A stretch of DNA of 64,000 bases from Rhexocercosporidium sp. MPI-PUGE-AT-0058 (Eukaryota > Ascomycota > Leotiomycetes > Helotiales), in the NCBI GenBank assembly GCA_020746875.1, contig JAGTJL010000018.1, positions 1,054,001 through 1,118,000 of the forward strand, in the 5' to 3' direction. Positions 1-12,255 of this stretch are shown here, piece after piece. Every line of letters starts with the position of its first letter. Positions within the stretch are counted from its first letter, which is position 1. Under the pieces are notes generated by a model that saw only the letters and a list, made by a program, of their open reading frames with translations, was not told the origin of the DNA and ran no database searches. Both the position numbers and the translations under genes were made by a program.

Positions 1-1388
1 CCTTTGCTCTTCTTAAGTATAAATAAAATAAGCGCTTTTACAAAATTAATATACCTTCGGATTTAATCTTTTTTTTAAACTCGCTTTAAGATATTCTCGG
101 AGTATTATTAATTCTAACTCAAAGAGTAAGTAAAGAAGCCCTTATAATAATTCTGAAAAGAAGAGATTTAATATAAATAATAATTTTATTATACGAGGAA
201 TTTCTAAGTCTATATAACTACTCTAGTTAATTACGTATATATTCACTTATATAACTTAATTAAGTATTTGCTTACGAGCTTACGAATTAGCGTAATCTCT
301 TACCGAAAGCTTAAAGTTTCCGAGGTTTAAAGTACGGAAGCTGGAGCTTTATGCAAAGGTAGTTGAGTTATGGAAAGGTATGCTTTATACCGAATGCGGT
401 AATATGCTTAATATAATCTTATAAATTCCTTACTAGGTTCGAAATCAATTCGGTATTTTATTAAGTAATATTTAAATAATATCTTAGCGCTTGTTTTATT
501 AAACATATCTCGATAATTAATATACTTCGAAAGCAATTTAATATCCTCCGTAATCCTTACGTTAAGCACAACGTAATATACTTAATTCTTTCGAGTTTTC
601 TTTATAAACTTTTTAACGAAATTAACCTTAATTTAATTCTTTTTAAAAGAAAACCGCTAAGTCTTTAATTAAAAGTTAATAATAAAGTCAATTTCTTTAA
701 ATTAAAGAAACCTTAAAATAAAAGTAATTCTTAAAATCTCGAAGTCGTAGGTAATATACGACTACCGATGCCCTTTTATAATGCCTTTGCTATTAATAAT
801 ATATAATTATAAAGAATAAATTCCGTAAGTATTGATTTCTTTTCTTTTAATTGTAATTAAATTAATTATAAGCTTTTATTTATATTTAATTATAAGCGCT
901 TAGAAATATAATTGCCTTCAGCATTACTATTAAGAATTACTCGTTTAATTCGCATTCTTCCGTCTTAAGTCCGAATCTTTATTAATATTATAATTCTCTA
1001 CCGTTCCTTTTCCTCGCTTAATCTTATTAATAATAAAAACTTAAGATCGGGCTAGCCTATTTTGCGTCTATCGTAACTCCGTATAATTTAAAGAAATATT
1101 TTTTTTTAATAATTATAATACGTAACCTCCGAGTATTTTATTATTAAATAACTTAGCTTTTTATAACAGTAATATTTTTTATTACTTACTCGTTTTGCCT
1201 CTGACTTAATAGTAGTAAAAGTCCGATTCGTATCGCTAAACTCGTCTCGCTTTTAGTTTAAATTTAAAAAGAAAATATAAAATAGCTTATTATTATAAAA
1301 GCAATCATTATTCTTTTTTAAAGCTTTATCGATATCTTTTCGGGGTTTATTTCAATTATTTATTTTATTAATATTTTTAATATAATTG

Positions 1389-1466
1389 AAAAGAAGAGAT
1401 TTGGTATAAATTATGATTCTATTACTTCGGGGGGGGGGAAAACTAGGTTTATATAACTACTTTAGG
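1389..1466 (+). repeat. Second copy of a dispersed ~75-bp repeat
   Basis: Begins GAAAAGAAGAGATTT, and is matched by a more heavily TA-converted copy at about 155-230 that begins with the same 15 bases. Both share TATATAACTACT near the end. This copy has a run of ten G. They may be ends of one old element, about 1.2 kb apart, but no TIR or LTR structure is clear. Confidence 0.5.
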
Positions 1467-1514
1467 CACCAAGCTATTTAGCTCTCGCATCGGCTATTTG
1501 CTCTCGCATCGGTT

Positions 1515-1665
1515 ATTAGCTTTATATTAAAACTAGCTTTGTTTTAGAACTAGCTTTGTATCAAGACTAGCTTTGTATTAAGACTAGCTTTATATCAAGA
1601 CTAGCTTTATATCATGACTAGCTTTGTATTAAGACTAGCTTTATATTAGAGTTAGCTTTTGTTTG
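1515..1665 (+). repeat. Minisatellite, ~17-bp unit
   Basis: About eight or nine imperfect copies of a unit close to AGACTAGCTTTGTATTA lie head to tail. A second short duplication, CTCTCGCATCGG twice, lies just upstream at about 1483-1512. The units differ mainly by C/T changes, as expected from RIP. Confidence 0.8.
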
Positions 1666-4600
1666 AGCTTGAAGTAGTCTCTTGCGAGCTATTTAGGTTT
1701 AGAATAGTCTTTTGCGGGCTACCGGATATGCGTGGAAAGCTTTAATAAAATCTTATAATAATAAGCTAGAAATACTAGCTTTTCGTAAGTTTTAGTAATT
1801 TTCATAATATTAAGTTTAGTAATTTCTTTTTTTAACTTAAGCTTTAGTTTAACGTAAAAAGCCCGTCGTCTCGCCGTATTATCTTCGATCTTTAATTATT
1901 ATTTTAAATTATTAAGAAAAGATACGAAACTATTTACCGACTCGTTCTCGCGCTATTAAACGTTCTTATACCGATTAAGCACCGCAAGGTCTCGATTTCT
2001 AAGATTTATAATTAAGTTTAGTATTTATTATTTAAATCCTTTTTAAATAAGTAAGTTTATCCCGGCCCTCGATTCAAACCCGGTTTACTTTCGTTTTATT
2101 TTTTTAATCGAAAGCAAAAACGCACTCATTAATCTTATTTTTATTTATAATATATATTATTTTTTGTTTTAATAAAACTTTTACCTATTACTTAATATTT
2201 TAAATAAAAGACTAAGGCTTTTTAGCGCTTCTGCCTTTATGTATTAAAAGCTCTCGTATCTTTAGTATTTGTTAATATAATATCGGGCGTATATTAAAGT
2301 TATTTCGAAGGAGTTACGTAAGCTCGTTATAATAGCGGTCCTCGGCCGTATTTGCGCATCGACGCTTTCTTTTATTTATATATTTTTTTGCTTTCTTTTT
2401 TTTCTTATTTTCTTTATATTATATTTATTAACTCTCTTTTTAAGTCTTTTCTTTTTTATATTACTTTCTTTAACTCTTTAATTTAGTTTCGAATTACTTT
2501 AATTTTTATTTTATATTTAAACCTTCAAAATTTATTATCGCTTAGCTTTAACAACTTCTTCGGCATCCGAGCCTTCTTTGTCGTTATCCGTAAGACCTTT
2601 TAAGCTCTTATTAAAGCGCTAAAACTACTCGCTACGCGTAAGCGAATTATTTTTAAGGTTATTTTAAAGGGTATTCAATAATTAGTTAATGAAGTAAAGT
2701 AAAAGTAATCGTAATATCCTTTTTATTATTAAAGTTATTTTCATCTTATTTTCAGTTATTATATTTACTTCGTGAAGGCTTCGAATAAGTAACGAACTAT
2801 CTTCGTATAAGTAAAGAGATTAAAATATAAAGTTTAAAATAATAAGGAATTATTATATAAAACGTTTAAGGTATATTAATTATAATTTAAATTAATTTCT
2901 AGCCTTAAAATCCCTTTTACTTCCCTTTAAAGTAAATAAATAAAAATCTTAATACGTGATTTATACTAAGCTTATAAACCTTTCGTAAAACCCCCGACCC
3001 TTTTTATACTAGATTCCACTCCTGACAAAAGCATAGTAAAGATTTATATACGATCTTTTATTTATAAAAACTTTTCTAATTAAATATTTAATTATTTACT
3101 TTTTAAAAACGCTAAAAAACAAATATTATATTTAACCTAAGCTAAAGTAATATCCATTTAAATTTAAACCGAGCTAAGGCAAAACCTACTTAAATCCTGT
3201 CAGAATTTATAAACAACTTATTAAAATAAAATAAAAAAATAAAAATTTTAAGCCTAAATTAATAGGTAATAATCTTCTTTAAGACTTTCGCAAACTTTTC
3301 TGAACTATTTCTAAAACTAATAAAATCTGCCAAAAATCTTATATTAATACTAATATTATCGTTAAAATTATCCTTTTTATCACGCTTTAGACTCGGCTTT
3401 TAAAAGCGTATTAAACTATTTAAGTCTATGTTTTTATTCAAATCCTTATTACTTATGAAGTCCTTTATTAGTGCTTTTAAAATAGTTTTGTACTTTTTAA
3501 TACCTTATACATATATTAATTAAATATTCATTTAATTTTAATATAATTATTATATCTTTCGGTTAATAAATTTTATAATTATAATTAATCTTTTATTATA
3601 CTTAAGCATATCTCTTATGACGGAATCGCACTTATACCCTGAAATATAATTATAATATCGACTTCTAATAGCGAAAGTATTAATAAAGTAATACCTACGA
3701 TTATTACTTTTACATATAATAGCGTGAATACATAATAAATAAAAATCCGTAAATTCTTTTTTTTAAATCTTAATTAATATATAAAATAAATTGTAAATGA
3801 AAATAAACTTTAAAATAATATATATATACCTCGAGCACGCGTAACAAAAAAGCGAAGCTTAAATAAAATACGAGACGCCTTGCGATTCTTTAAAACGCTT
3901 AAAGAGCGAATGCGAATCTTCGAAATAAAAGGGGCAAGAGAAGTAATCGAATTAAGACGTCTAAAATAAAAAATAAAAAAGGTATATTAAAAACCATTTT
4001 TATGTAGCGTAATAACGCTTTTATTTAATATAACTAATAATAATAATAAAATAACAAAAGAACGCTTAAGAGTCTTTTTAAATAATAAAGCTAATTGAGC
4101 ACGAGAAGATCGAAGGCGAATTAGCTTATTATTAAAATCATTATAAAATATATCCTTATTTTCTAGCGACAAAAAATATAAATTATTGTCTTTAGGTTTT
4201 ATTCGGACGACAGAATAAGTAGCAGAAGAAATAACAGGAAGCCCATCGATAAGCTTATCACTAAACACTTCTTAGTCATCGAACTCATCTTTAAGACGCT
4301 ATAATATAATAATTAATAATAAGCTCACTCAAAACTAAGATCTAGAAATCGAAATAATCAAGAACTTACTTAACGAGCTGCGATTTATTTATTAATACGC
4401 TTAGTCTTTACTTTAAAAGGTTTAAGAGTTATAACTAGTAATCGAAGGAAATTTAATAAAGGAATTTAAAAATAAAATAAAAATAAAAAAAAGCAGGCAA
4501 ACAGGCACGCGAGCATAAAGTGTATTTATATTAAAACAAAAGATTAATTACGGTGATACGAGAGCTAATATATATATATAGCCTTAAGAATAATCGTAAT

Positions 4601-4866
4601 CGCGCTATTATAATATAAGACGCTTAAACTATTAATAAACCTACTAACCCGGGAAGCAGCATATTATATAGGCTAATAAAAAGCTCATACACATAAGTAC
4701 GGCTTCTTATTATATATTGCGATTACTTTAAAAGCATTAAATTCATTAATTATAACTTAGCAACTTAATGATTAAATAGAACGGCACGAGATCTTAATTG
4801 CAAAACAAGCCTTACTTTAGACTTATTTTTAAAATCTATAATTTATATACCTTACATATAATAATT

Positions 4867-5719
4867 TATTAATATTTTCATTTATTATAATATTCTGAAA
4901 GTATTAATTTGCTACTCGGCGCTATGCTTTTACTAAAAATTAATATATATACTCGAGGAGCTTATATTATATCTCTCGACTGTTTATGCGCCTTTAAATA
5001 ACAAGGCTTGTTTATATAATAAAGCCTTATTATTGTGTCGCGCCTTGACGTAGTCTATTAATTATGTGTATACTTTCGTAAGAATTCACGTGTATATATA
5101 CTTAGCTTATAATCTTCTCTTATAAAAGGTAGCGCTTACTTGAATGAATTTTTTAAACCCTTATACTCACGTTAATTATAAAGCTGTTAAATTATTAAAA
5201 GCTTGCTCTATTTTTATACGGTAAACTTTTATTTATTTAATTATATATAATTTAAATACGTATTTATGTTCTTATTTATTACTGATATTAATTACCTAGC
5301 AAACTGCTTATATTAATAAGCAGAATCTTCGTATATTAAATTTTTAAAGCACGTATTAATATTTTTATTTATTATATTATCTTAAGAGTATTAATTTGCT
5401 ATTCGACGCTATACTTTTATTAAGAATTAATATATATACTCGGAAAGCTTATGTTGTATCTCCCGACTGCTTATGCTCTTTTAAATAATAAAACTTATTT
5501 ATATAATAAAGCTTTATTATAAGGGTATACCGCGCCTTAGCGCAGTGTACTGGTTATGTGTATGCTTTCGTAAGCATTTACGTGTATATATATTTAGCTT
5601 ATAATCTTCTTTTATAAGGGGTAACGCTTACTTGAATAAATCTTTTAAACCCTTGCACTTACGTTAATCGTAAAGCTCTTGAACTACTAAAAGCCTGCTC
5701 CATTTCTGTATGGCAAAAA
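4867..5719 (+). repeat. Direct duplication, 487-bp period
   Basis: Copy 1 spans about 4867-5226 and copy 2 about 5354-5718. Both begin TATTAATATTTT and share TAATTTGCTA and AATTAATATATATACTCG. They end with CTCTATTTTTATACGG versus CTCCATTTCTGTATGG. The right end of copy 2 keeps C or G where copy 1 has T or A, so copy 2 sits at the edge of the RIP-mutated zone. Confidence 0.8.
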
Positions 5720-6624
5720 CTAATTAACCTGAACTTGGCAAAGGAACTGGATAGTATGCCGAGTAGGGCTCGTCACCGAACTAGTACTTTGCAGTTTATA
5801 GCAATTAAGGTCCTTAAAAGCAAAAGTCATATGTATCGGCACGACCTGAAGTCATTTTTTTTATGTCTTCGTATAAATATACATTCGATACAAGTACGAA
5901 GGTACGGGTAAGCAAAAACCTATTAAAATAGTAAGACCGAAGATAAATATACCATAAGGTTAGTATACTGGGATATGTACAGAAATTGCAAAGAATAAAG
6001 TAAGGAATATAAGCAAAAACCGATTCGGGAATATTATCGTTGAGTTTACGCTGAAGTTCGAGAACCTTAAACTATTAGCTCGCGAGCTTTAATCTATTCT
6101 GTTTCTAATTAAAGATGAGGATATCTTCACGAACATATTCCACGATTATAATATAATGTATAATAGGATGATCATTGCGATTAACACAGCAATTGGCCGT
6201 CTGGTAAAGGAGGAACAGGAAACTACATAGACGAGGCGAGAACTGGGGAATTAGGATTGTGCAGCGTATTTCTGGGAGCTTTTCCTCTTTTCTTTTTGCT
6301 ACAAAGGATCTGAGGGGAAATGTACGATTCAATGATACCAGGGATGCCAGGGATGCCAATACACGCGCGACTTATTGCATACTATACGAATTGCTTAGTG
6401 CCCAACAACCTACCACTTGTGATGTGGCATCTGTACGGACGATTCTCAAATAGCAGATCAAGTCAGGCAGGCAACGAGTGATAAACAGGGGCGCGGCATA
6501 AGGATTGCCTAATTTCAACACCTCAATCTCCGATGGCTTAATCCGAGCAGCTGTGTCAGTCAATCTTGCGCCTGGTGAAATCCGTCAGTAAACATCAATA
6601 ATTCCTAAATGTAAGCCTCTATTT
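5720..6624. other. Transition zone, no gene seen
   Basis: Base composition moves from RIP-type to normal between about 5720 and 6200. Short open frames at 6105-6563 have no recognisable protein content. This is the 3' flank of the phosphotransferase gene. Confidence 0.6.
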
Positions 6625-8154
6625 TTATTCCACTTCACCATTCAAAACCACCTCCCTCAAACGACTCCTCGCTGCTTCTGGATCCCACTCGGCCAGTTTC
6701 CGCTCCTTCATCTCCTCTACCTTCCGTGTTACAAATGGCTCCATCGCATTCCTCGCACCCTCGCTAAGAATATGCACTCTTGTCTTCCAAAGCTCGTTCT
6801 TCTCGACGTGATCTTCCCTCCGTCCAAAAAACCTCTCATCCAAATATTTCCAGTAGACAGTATCAAACGCCCAGCTCTTCCGCCCCGCATAAGTCAGCCA
6901 GAACCGCCCCGTTTCCCAGCTCTCTCTCATGTATGCCGACAACGGGAATTCCGTAGACTGGCATTTAGAACCTGCACTCTCTTCAGTTTCATTCATGGCG
7001 GATAGCCATGTCTTAAGTCGAAGCTCATAATTTTCCACCCAATCGTCGATACCAGCATCCCACATTTCCGGGGTATCTAGTAGTAACCACCACGGAGGAT
7101 CGAGAATGAACTGTGTAGGCGCAGTATACGTGAATTCCCAGTCAATTACAGAAACAACTTCGTTGGCATCGTTAATTAGTATATTTCCTGGACGTAAATC
7201 GTCACCATAGAGCCTAAATGAGTCCGAGTTTGAAGGCGCTGGCAAGAGTGTTGAAGTTTTAGTTCTTGCCTGGGCAGACCAATTATCCTCAGCGAATCCA
7301 AATATAGAGAGTCGACCTTGCTTTGCCAGCTGACAGAAAAGTTGGCGTGCAACGTACTTGTTTCGGCAGTCGTCCGCTGATTTGACCAAGTCGTTTTGCT
7401 GGAATATCAGCTGTACCAGATGGCCCTGCGCTAGGTTCAAGTAGTACTCGTCTGAGGATTTGAAAGTCTTGTGCTCTGGGGAGAAGACGGCAGAAGGAAT
7501 ATTGGCGAGCTGAAGCATGTCGCTCATATTTTGAGTAATGGGTCGCCCACCCACAGAAAATGAACCATCGTCCGCTTCGACCAAGGACCCAATTCGTGTA
7601 AATTTGTGATACGAGAGTTCTAAGATGATATTCGCTACTTTGAGGTAAAGGTCTTCCAGTGTAGTTTGAGAGATATTTGGATCCAAGGCATGAGTTATTG
7701 AACGATCAACGCCGGGTGTAGTCAGGGCATGCGACAAGGTTGACTTGTTCTCGACGCGCTCCATGATAATAAATGGCCCGACGTCAGAGAAATCGCTGTA
7801 AAACAACACCCGCGGAGTGGGTATTTTAGTATTCTGTTGTATGTACTTCGCAGTTGCCGCCTCTCGGAGAGTTTTCTCTTCAGGAAGCTGGGCTTGACTG
7901 ACGGAGGGCCGTCGAACCAGAACATCAGGGGAGAAATCTTCAACGCGTATTCGATACAGATTATTGAACCCGCCAATGATCATTGGGGTAATCCAGGTTG
8001 CTGGCTTTCCGAATTTCTCCGCCACCAGTAATTCGAGGCGACGACACAAGGACTTCTTGCTCAACGCCTTCTTGGCCTCTTCCCATTCTTCGTCATTTTT
8101 ATCCCACGCGAGCTCGTCGAAATCTTGCCTGGCGTTCTCCATGGTTTTTGGCAT
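6625..8154 (-). CDS. APH-family phosphotransferase, 509 aa
   Basis: A single-exon protein with the aminoglycoside-phosphotransferase/choline-kinase fold. Visible landmarks are a Gly-rich N-lobe turn IIGGFNNLYRI (residues ~59-69), a Glu in TLREAATAKYI (~95-105) in the helix-C position, the hinge FIIMERVENKS (~128-138), the catalytic loop YGDDLRPGNILIN (~316-328) with Asp and Asn in place, and the metal-binding IDWEF (~337-341). The usual His of the HGD motif is Tyr here, and Arg replaces the expected N-lobe Lys in LVRRPS, both tolerated in fungal members. Such proteins are numerous in Pezizomycotina and their substrates are generally unknown, so no drug-resistance role should be inferred. The first Met was taken as start; Met5 is an alternative. 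The C-terminus is a charged helix. No signal peptide or membrane segment is seen, so it is probably cytosolic. Confidence 0.88.
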   Translation of the reverse strand: MPKTMENARQDFDELAWDKNDEEWEEAKKALSKKSLCRRLELLVAEKFGKPATWITPMIIGGFNNLYRIRVEDFSPDVLVRRPSVSQAQLPEEKTLREAATAKYIQQNTKIPTPRVLFYSDFSDVGPFIIMERVENKSTLSHALTTPGVDRSITHALDPNISQTTLEDLYLKVANIILELSYHKFTRIGSLVEADDGSFSVGGRPITQNMSDMLQLANIPSAVFSPEHKTFKSSDEYYLNLAQGHLVQLIFQQNDLVKSADDCRNKYVARQLFCQLAKQGRLSIFGFAEDNWSAQARTKTSTLLPAPSNSDSFRLYGDDLRPGNILINDANEVVSVIDWEFTYTAPTQFILDPPWWLLLDTPEMWDAGIDDWVENYELRLKTWLSAMNETEESAGSKCQSTEFPLSAYMRESWETGRFWLTYAGRKSWAFDTVYWKYLDERFFGRREDHVEKNELWKTRVHILSEGARNAMEPFVTRKVEEMKERKLAEWDPEAARSRLREVVLNGEVE

Positions 8155-9219
8155 CTCGAGAAGCTAGGTAGGAGTTAGGGTGCCACTGTCGGGACAGTTG
8201 CTACAGACGGTGGAATCCTCGCAATTTGATCGCGAAGGCACGAACCTGCAGGGAGGGTGGGGGTGAGAGTGGGGACGAGAATGAAGATGAGGACGAAAAC
8301 AAAGGCTGGCTAGGTATGTATGATTGCTGGGAAGATATCCTCTCTGTGAAGATTAATGAATACTGAACTGAGAGAATCTGAGCCTCTCTGTGTTGTGATG
8401 TTGTTTCAAAATGGCGGTGGGTTAGTGGTGCCTGAAACTTTTGAGGTTCTATCCCGATTGGCCACGGCGAAGGTCAGTGCCTGGTCACGTGAAGTATTTT
8501 GTTTTCTTCCTTTTCAACGGCAAGTCTGCTAAGCGCCACTCAAGGCACCCTTGTGGCTGCAACTGTATTTCCATCACATTCTGCGTAGATATTCGAGTTC
8601 TGGGCCTCGGCCATACGCGCTCAATGGATCGACGCGGGACTACCGCTGGCACATATGTGGATGAGACGTCGCAGCTCATGTTATTAATACGACCTTCCAT
8701 GACGATTGATTACATTACAGGTGGTACCAATAATGATCCAAACTGACAGATACCTGTTCAAAGCTTCTCTATCTTTGTCATGGGGACTTATTCCGCTCGA
8801 TCTTTCGTAAGTTGCTGTGGGCAGAGCTGACCAAAGTAGCACAGAACAAATTCCCTTGGCGACTCGAAGATAAAACACCAACACGGCACAGTATCCAACT
8901 TCATCCTTGAAGGGATCAAAATTTACCTCCTTTAGAAAACTGAGCTAGGAATCGCAGCGCCAATCCGTTGATTCAATGCCGCTAGGCAGAGCGTTAATGA
9001 CACGAGCGCCTGTTCCCTTCGTTTTCAACCAAACAATTACCAACAACGGAGTCATGTCTCGGTCTTGGGGAGGTAAGCCAGTCTCATTCTTGGTCCACCA
9101 ACACTCCTCCCCACTTTGCCATGGCGGAGTTCCGTTCAAGACCAGTTTCTACAAGGTAAGTGATGGCGGTTAAGCTTCAAACCATCCATGGACCATGATG
9201 TGGCTATTTCAGTGGTGGG
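8155..9219. other. Intergenic, divergent promoter region
   Basis: Lies between the minus-strand phosphotransferase gene and the plus-strand small gene. The open frames here (8441-8746 +, 8945-9173 both strands) overlap on opposite strands and show no family resemblance. Nothing else was recognised. Confidence 0.5.
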
Positions 9220-9250
9220 CTATAAAGCCACGGTCTATAAAGACACTCGG
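9220..9250 (+). promoter_or_regulatory. TATA boxes of the 9516 gene
   Basis: Two TATAAAG hexamers about 16 bp apart (CTATAAAG... TCTATAAAG) lie about 270 bp upstream of the ATG at 9516. With a 5'-UTR intron in between, this is a plausible core promoter. Confidence 0.5.
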
Positions 9251-9440
9251 TATGTCCCATCTCAGTTTATTCAGATCATCACTTTTTCGTTAAAGAAGCA
9301 ATCACCATAAATCTTATCCAGCAGTTTCTCCTCCATTTATCTTCATTATCTCACCCTCAACTCAGCAAAGTACCGTACACGGCCATTTGACTTCACAGTC
9401 CAGTCAGATCCTCTGTAAAAGCGACAAGTTCTTCACCAGA

Positions 9441-9494
9441 GTAAGGATACCTATTCCATCTCTTACAGTGACTTGTAACTGACTTTGTGGATAG
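9441..9494 (+). other. Probable 54-nt 5'-UTR intron
   Basis: Donor GTAAGG at 9441, branch-like AACTGAC at about 9477-9483 and acceptor ATAG ending at 9494, ten or so bases after the branch site. It fits the intron pattern of confirmed genes in this window. Confidence 0.5.
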
Positions 9495-9515
9495 GAATCA
9501 TATCATTCCCTCAAG

Positions 9516-9737
9516 ATGTCTACCGAGGATAGAGGTAGCAAGAACAGTCTCGAGGATGAGATTGCGGCCGAAGACATGAGTGTCGAAGCGGGTGTGGCCA
9601 GCCAGAACAAACGACGCAAGAACAGAGAGGAAAGGGAGGAGAGGGAGCGACAGGAAGAGGAAGATCGGAAGGCAGCGGCGATTCAACAGTCCCTGGATGC
9701 TGGAGCCTCCAGTAAGCAGAAGCGTAACAAGTCTTGA
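9516..9737 (+). CDS. Small charged protein, 73 aa
   Basis: A hydrophilic protein: acidic N-terminus, then a Lys/Arg/Glu-rich helical stretch (residues ~30-52), then QQSLDAGASS and a basic tail. The segment EEEDRKAAAIQQSL has the acidic cluster and Ala-x3-Ser spacing of a ubiquitin-interacting motif, but the match is partial and could be chance. A CAAG context precedes the ATG, and a TATA region and a spliceable 5' leader support a real gene. No family recognised. It could be nuclear, given the basic runs. Confidence 0.5.
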   Translation: MSTEDRGSKNSLEDEIAAEDMSVEAGVASQNKRRKNREEREERERQEEEDRKAAAIQQSLDAGASSKQKRNKS

Positions 9738-10879
9738 GTGAAGTCTACTTCCATTGCCAGGTTTGGACGCTCTGTCCAATCGAGGTTCGAGGCGGAGAAA
9801 TATAGGATGAGCGATCCAGAGACTGCTCTTGGTTGAATATGTAGGGACAGAGGGCTGGTCGTCACCCACTTACGCTCATTTGATATTGATATATGTTGGA
9901 TATCATACTCATTGAAATATATCTTCCTTAAGTCTAAATCAAAGTAGCACTGTCTCACCCAAAGCCGGTATCCAATCCCTCCTCCAGGTCATTTCCGAAC
10001 GACGGGTGTTTAGATGTGTTGAAACTTAGCTCCACGATATTCTGCTCGTGCCGTGAAGCCCGCTGATTTGCTTGGCTGGGGACTTCTATCTTGAAGAATT
10101 AGTTTCCGATCCATTTCGCTTGGTTCTATGTAGCTTTGTCTGATCCTGGGATGCTTCAAGCGAGTCGCGGCGAGAGAGAGGTTGGTCTTCGGCGTGCGTA
10201 GATGCCAAACCTTCATGATCCAACGAAGGATGTAGGTCCTCGAAAACGAAGCAGCCTCCTTCGCCATCCCACCATGGTTCGCGGTTGGACGAATCAGCTC
10301 AAAGGCGGGAACACGGAGGCGGAGGCAACTTCGGAGTTAGCTGTGTAGTCAGCCTTATCACCTTCGTCCTCCTTAAGAACCACCGGCCTGTCTATTCTAA
10401 TCGGTAAGGTTATAAATGCCTCTTGCGAGTTCTTATAGCAGATTGATCAGGGTCTTTTAAGAAGACTTTCTGTAGTCGTACCTTAAGCTTCGACTTCTTT
10501 ATCTTCGGGCTGGGTTTTAACGGCCCCGCGAGTTTCGAGCTATCGGGAAGTTCAGTGAGGCAGGCAGGCGCGATATGTGCTCCGCAAGCCACCAGCAATG
10601 AAGAAAGAGCCTCCGATCGAAAGAAGCACCGTACTGCCAATGGGACTGCCAGGGCGTACCATATCGAAGGGCTCGTACCCAAGTCGAGTTTCCGTCGTCT
10701 TTTTCTATTTTTCTATTGACCCAACTACCTTCCTCTCCATGTGGTTGGTAGTCTTCTGTTCCAGGTCGGGAGGTAAAGACCTTCACACCCAGTCCGTCCC
10801 CCAATTGAGGTGCAACCCTCTCCCGGCTCCAATTGTGACCCAATCTAGGCTCTGCAGACTCTGCGAACAGAGCTGGAGG
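9738..10879. other. No gene recognised
   Basis: Contains several overlapping open frames on both strands (for example 10010-10267 - and 10577-10909 +) without recognisable domains. The 5' half of the multicopper oxidase should lie here, but no copper motif (such as HWHG) could be found, so the oxidase looks truncated at its 5' end. Confidence 0.5.
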
Positions 10880-11939
10880 TTCGTAGGATGCACCACGTAC
10901 AGGTGTTGAGTCTTCGCATCCGCAGAAGACAACCCGGATCTACATGACAGCAAGAAACCCCTACCGGTTGTTGCACCACTGCGGAACTTTGCTCCCGTCG
11001 ATGAAATGCTGTTGGAGCCGAAGGACCAGATGAAATTACTCAGTAGAGTGGGCCATCGAATTGTTATGGAGATGGACTTTATCACTGTTGCTGGTGTTAA
11101 TCGGGGAGTCTCCTTGAATCCGAGCGTCGGTGATGTTCTAGTTGATTCAATGGAGCTGTCATCAATAATCACAGCTATGTTCCTCAAAAGGTTCCCACGC
11201 TCTACACAGCTCTTTCTACAGGAAAACAAGCCTCGAACCCCGTCGTTTATGGCGTCAACCCCAACTCATACGTCCTCGGCTACGGCGAAGTCATCGAGGT
11301 TGTCCTCATCAATCACGGTGGTGGGCATCATCACTGGCAGTAAGTCCCCACTCCTGGATACATTATAGCCGTTACTAACAAACTCAGTCTCCACGGCCAC
11401 AATTTCCAAATCATCGATAGGTCGCCGACTGACACAAAATATGACCCTGCGACCGTTGTAGCATCGTCTGCAATCCCGGTTCATCGTGACACAGTCCAAG
11501 TCCACGGAGGAGGCTACGTCGTAATCCGTTTTCGGGCGGACAATCCAGATAAGTCACCCTCCATCCCCATTCACAGCGTGGCTAACCTTCTTAGCACGCA
11601 TCCAACCATTCCACTGCCACATCGAATGGCACGTAGAAGCCGGTCTAGTAGCCACATTCGTCGAGGCCCCCGAGAAGCTCCAAGGATATCTCACTATTCC
11701 CCGCCAGCACCAGCAGATCTGTGAGAGGCAAGGTATCCCGACAAAGGGTAACGCGGCGGGCAATACGAGGAATTATACTGATCTGACGGGGGCGAACACG
11801 GAGTTTGAGAGGAATAATTGGGGGTACGTTACTCTGTGTGAATTTTGGGTTTTGGGGGTCTGGAAACTGGCTTTGTTGCAGGGCACTTATTAATCCACCA
11901 AAGAGAACGGTGAAGAGAGGGTTGGAGTTCAAAGCATAG
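10880..11939 (+). pseudogene. Multicopper oxidase, 5'-truncated relic
   Basis: The C-terminal half of a Fet3/Abr1-type ascomycete multicopper oxidase. Recognisable pieces in order: VGHRIVMEMDFITVAGVNRG (about 11043-11102), YVPQKVPTLYTALSTG (about 11177-11224), HHHWHLHGHNFQII across a clean 48-nt intron at 11340-11387 (TACTAAC branch site), [12 protein letters not shown] with T1/T3 copper ligands (about 11608-11645), and the end NPPKRTVKRGLEFKA at TAG 11937-11939 after an intron with donor GTACGT. Defects: the domain 1 and 2 copper motifs are absent; frames shift near 10915 and again near 11100-11140, where an intron has no usable donor; and the intron at 11549-11594 begins AT instead of GT. 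The usual HPW before the HLHGH motif is HHW. The family oxidises iron or phenolic/pigment precursors. A sequencing error cannot explain all the defects. Confidence 0.8.
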
Positions 11940-12255
11940 GCGCACAAGTCGGGGATGTGCAGCTAGCGAGGGATTGTGTAGTGGGCATTGGCATTTTGTT
12001 TGACACGGGAGTTTAATCGTACTGCTCGGCATGATGAGCTGCATTATTGGTTGGTGTTGAGTTTCTTCTTGGCCTCCTGAAGTTATAAGTTCTGCTCAGT
12101 CTGTACTCTTAGATCTGCAAGTAGAATATACCAGATCAGTGTTCTACCACAATTATGGCCTCGCAGTTGATTCGGTGTTCACACCGATGTGACAATTGGA
12201 ACTTCAGCTTAGATTCGCTTAAGTCAACATCGCTTCTCCCCACCGCTGATGGCTG
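11940..12255. other. Intergenic, convergent 3' flanks
   Basis: Short spacer between the plus-strand oxidase relic and the minus-strand DUF3632 relic. Nothing was recognised. Confidence 0.5.

Larger units (their letters stand above)
1..5719. repeat. AT-rich, RIP-degraded repeat region
   Basis: The whole stretch is AT-rich, full of TpA, and almost without CpA or TpG, the signature of fungal repeat-induced point mutation. No reading frame of a recognisable protein survives. The longest open frame (3987-4268, -) is low-complexity and matches nothing I know. Smaller repeat structures inside are listed separately. The source transposons cannot be named from what remains. Confidence 0.85.

Noticed and set aside
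1515..1665. Regular repeats resembling a CRISPR array
   Set aside because: Units are contiguous with no spacers, and the DNA is fungal; it is a minisatellite.
3987..4268. 93-codon minus-strand frame in RIP DNA
   Set aside because: Low-complexity Leu/Ile/Lys sequence in TpA-rich DNA; could be a fragment of a transposon protein but nothing identifies it.
6105..6563. Short frames near the left boundary
   Set aside because: Overlapping on opposite strands, no family resemblance, in a composition transition zone.
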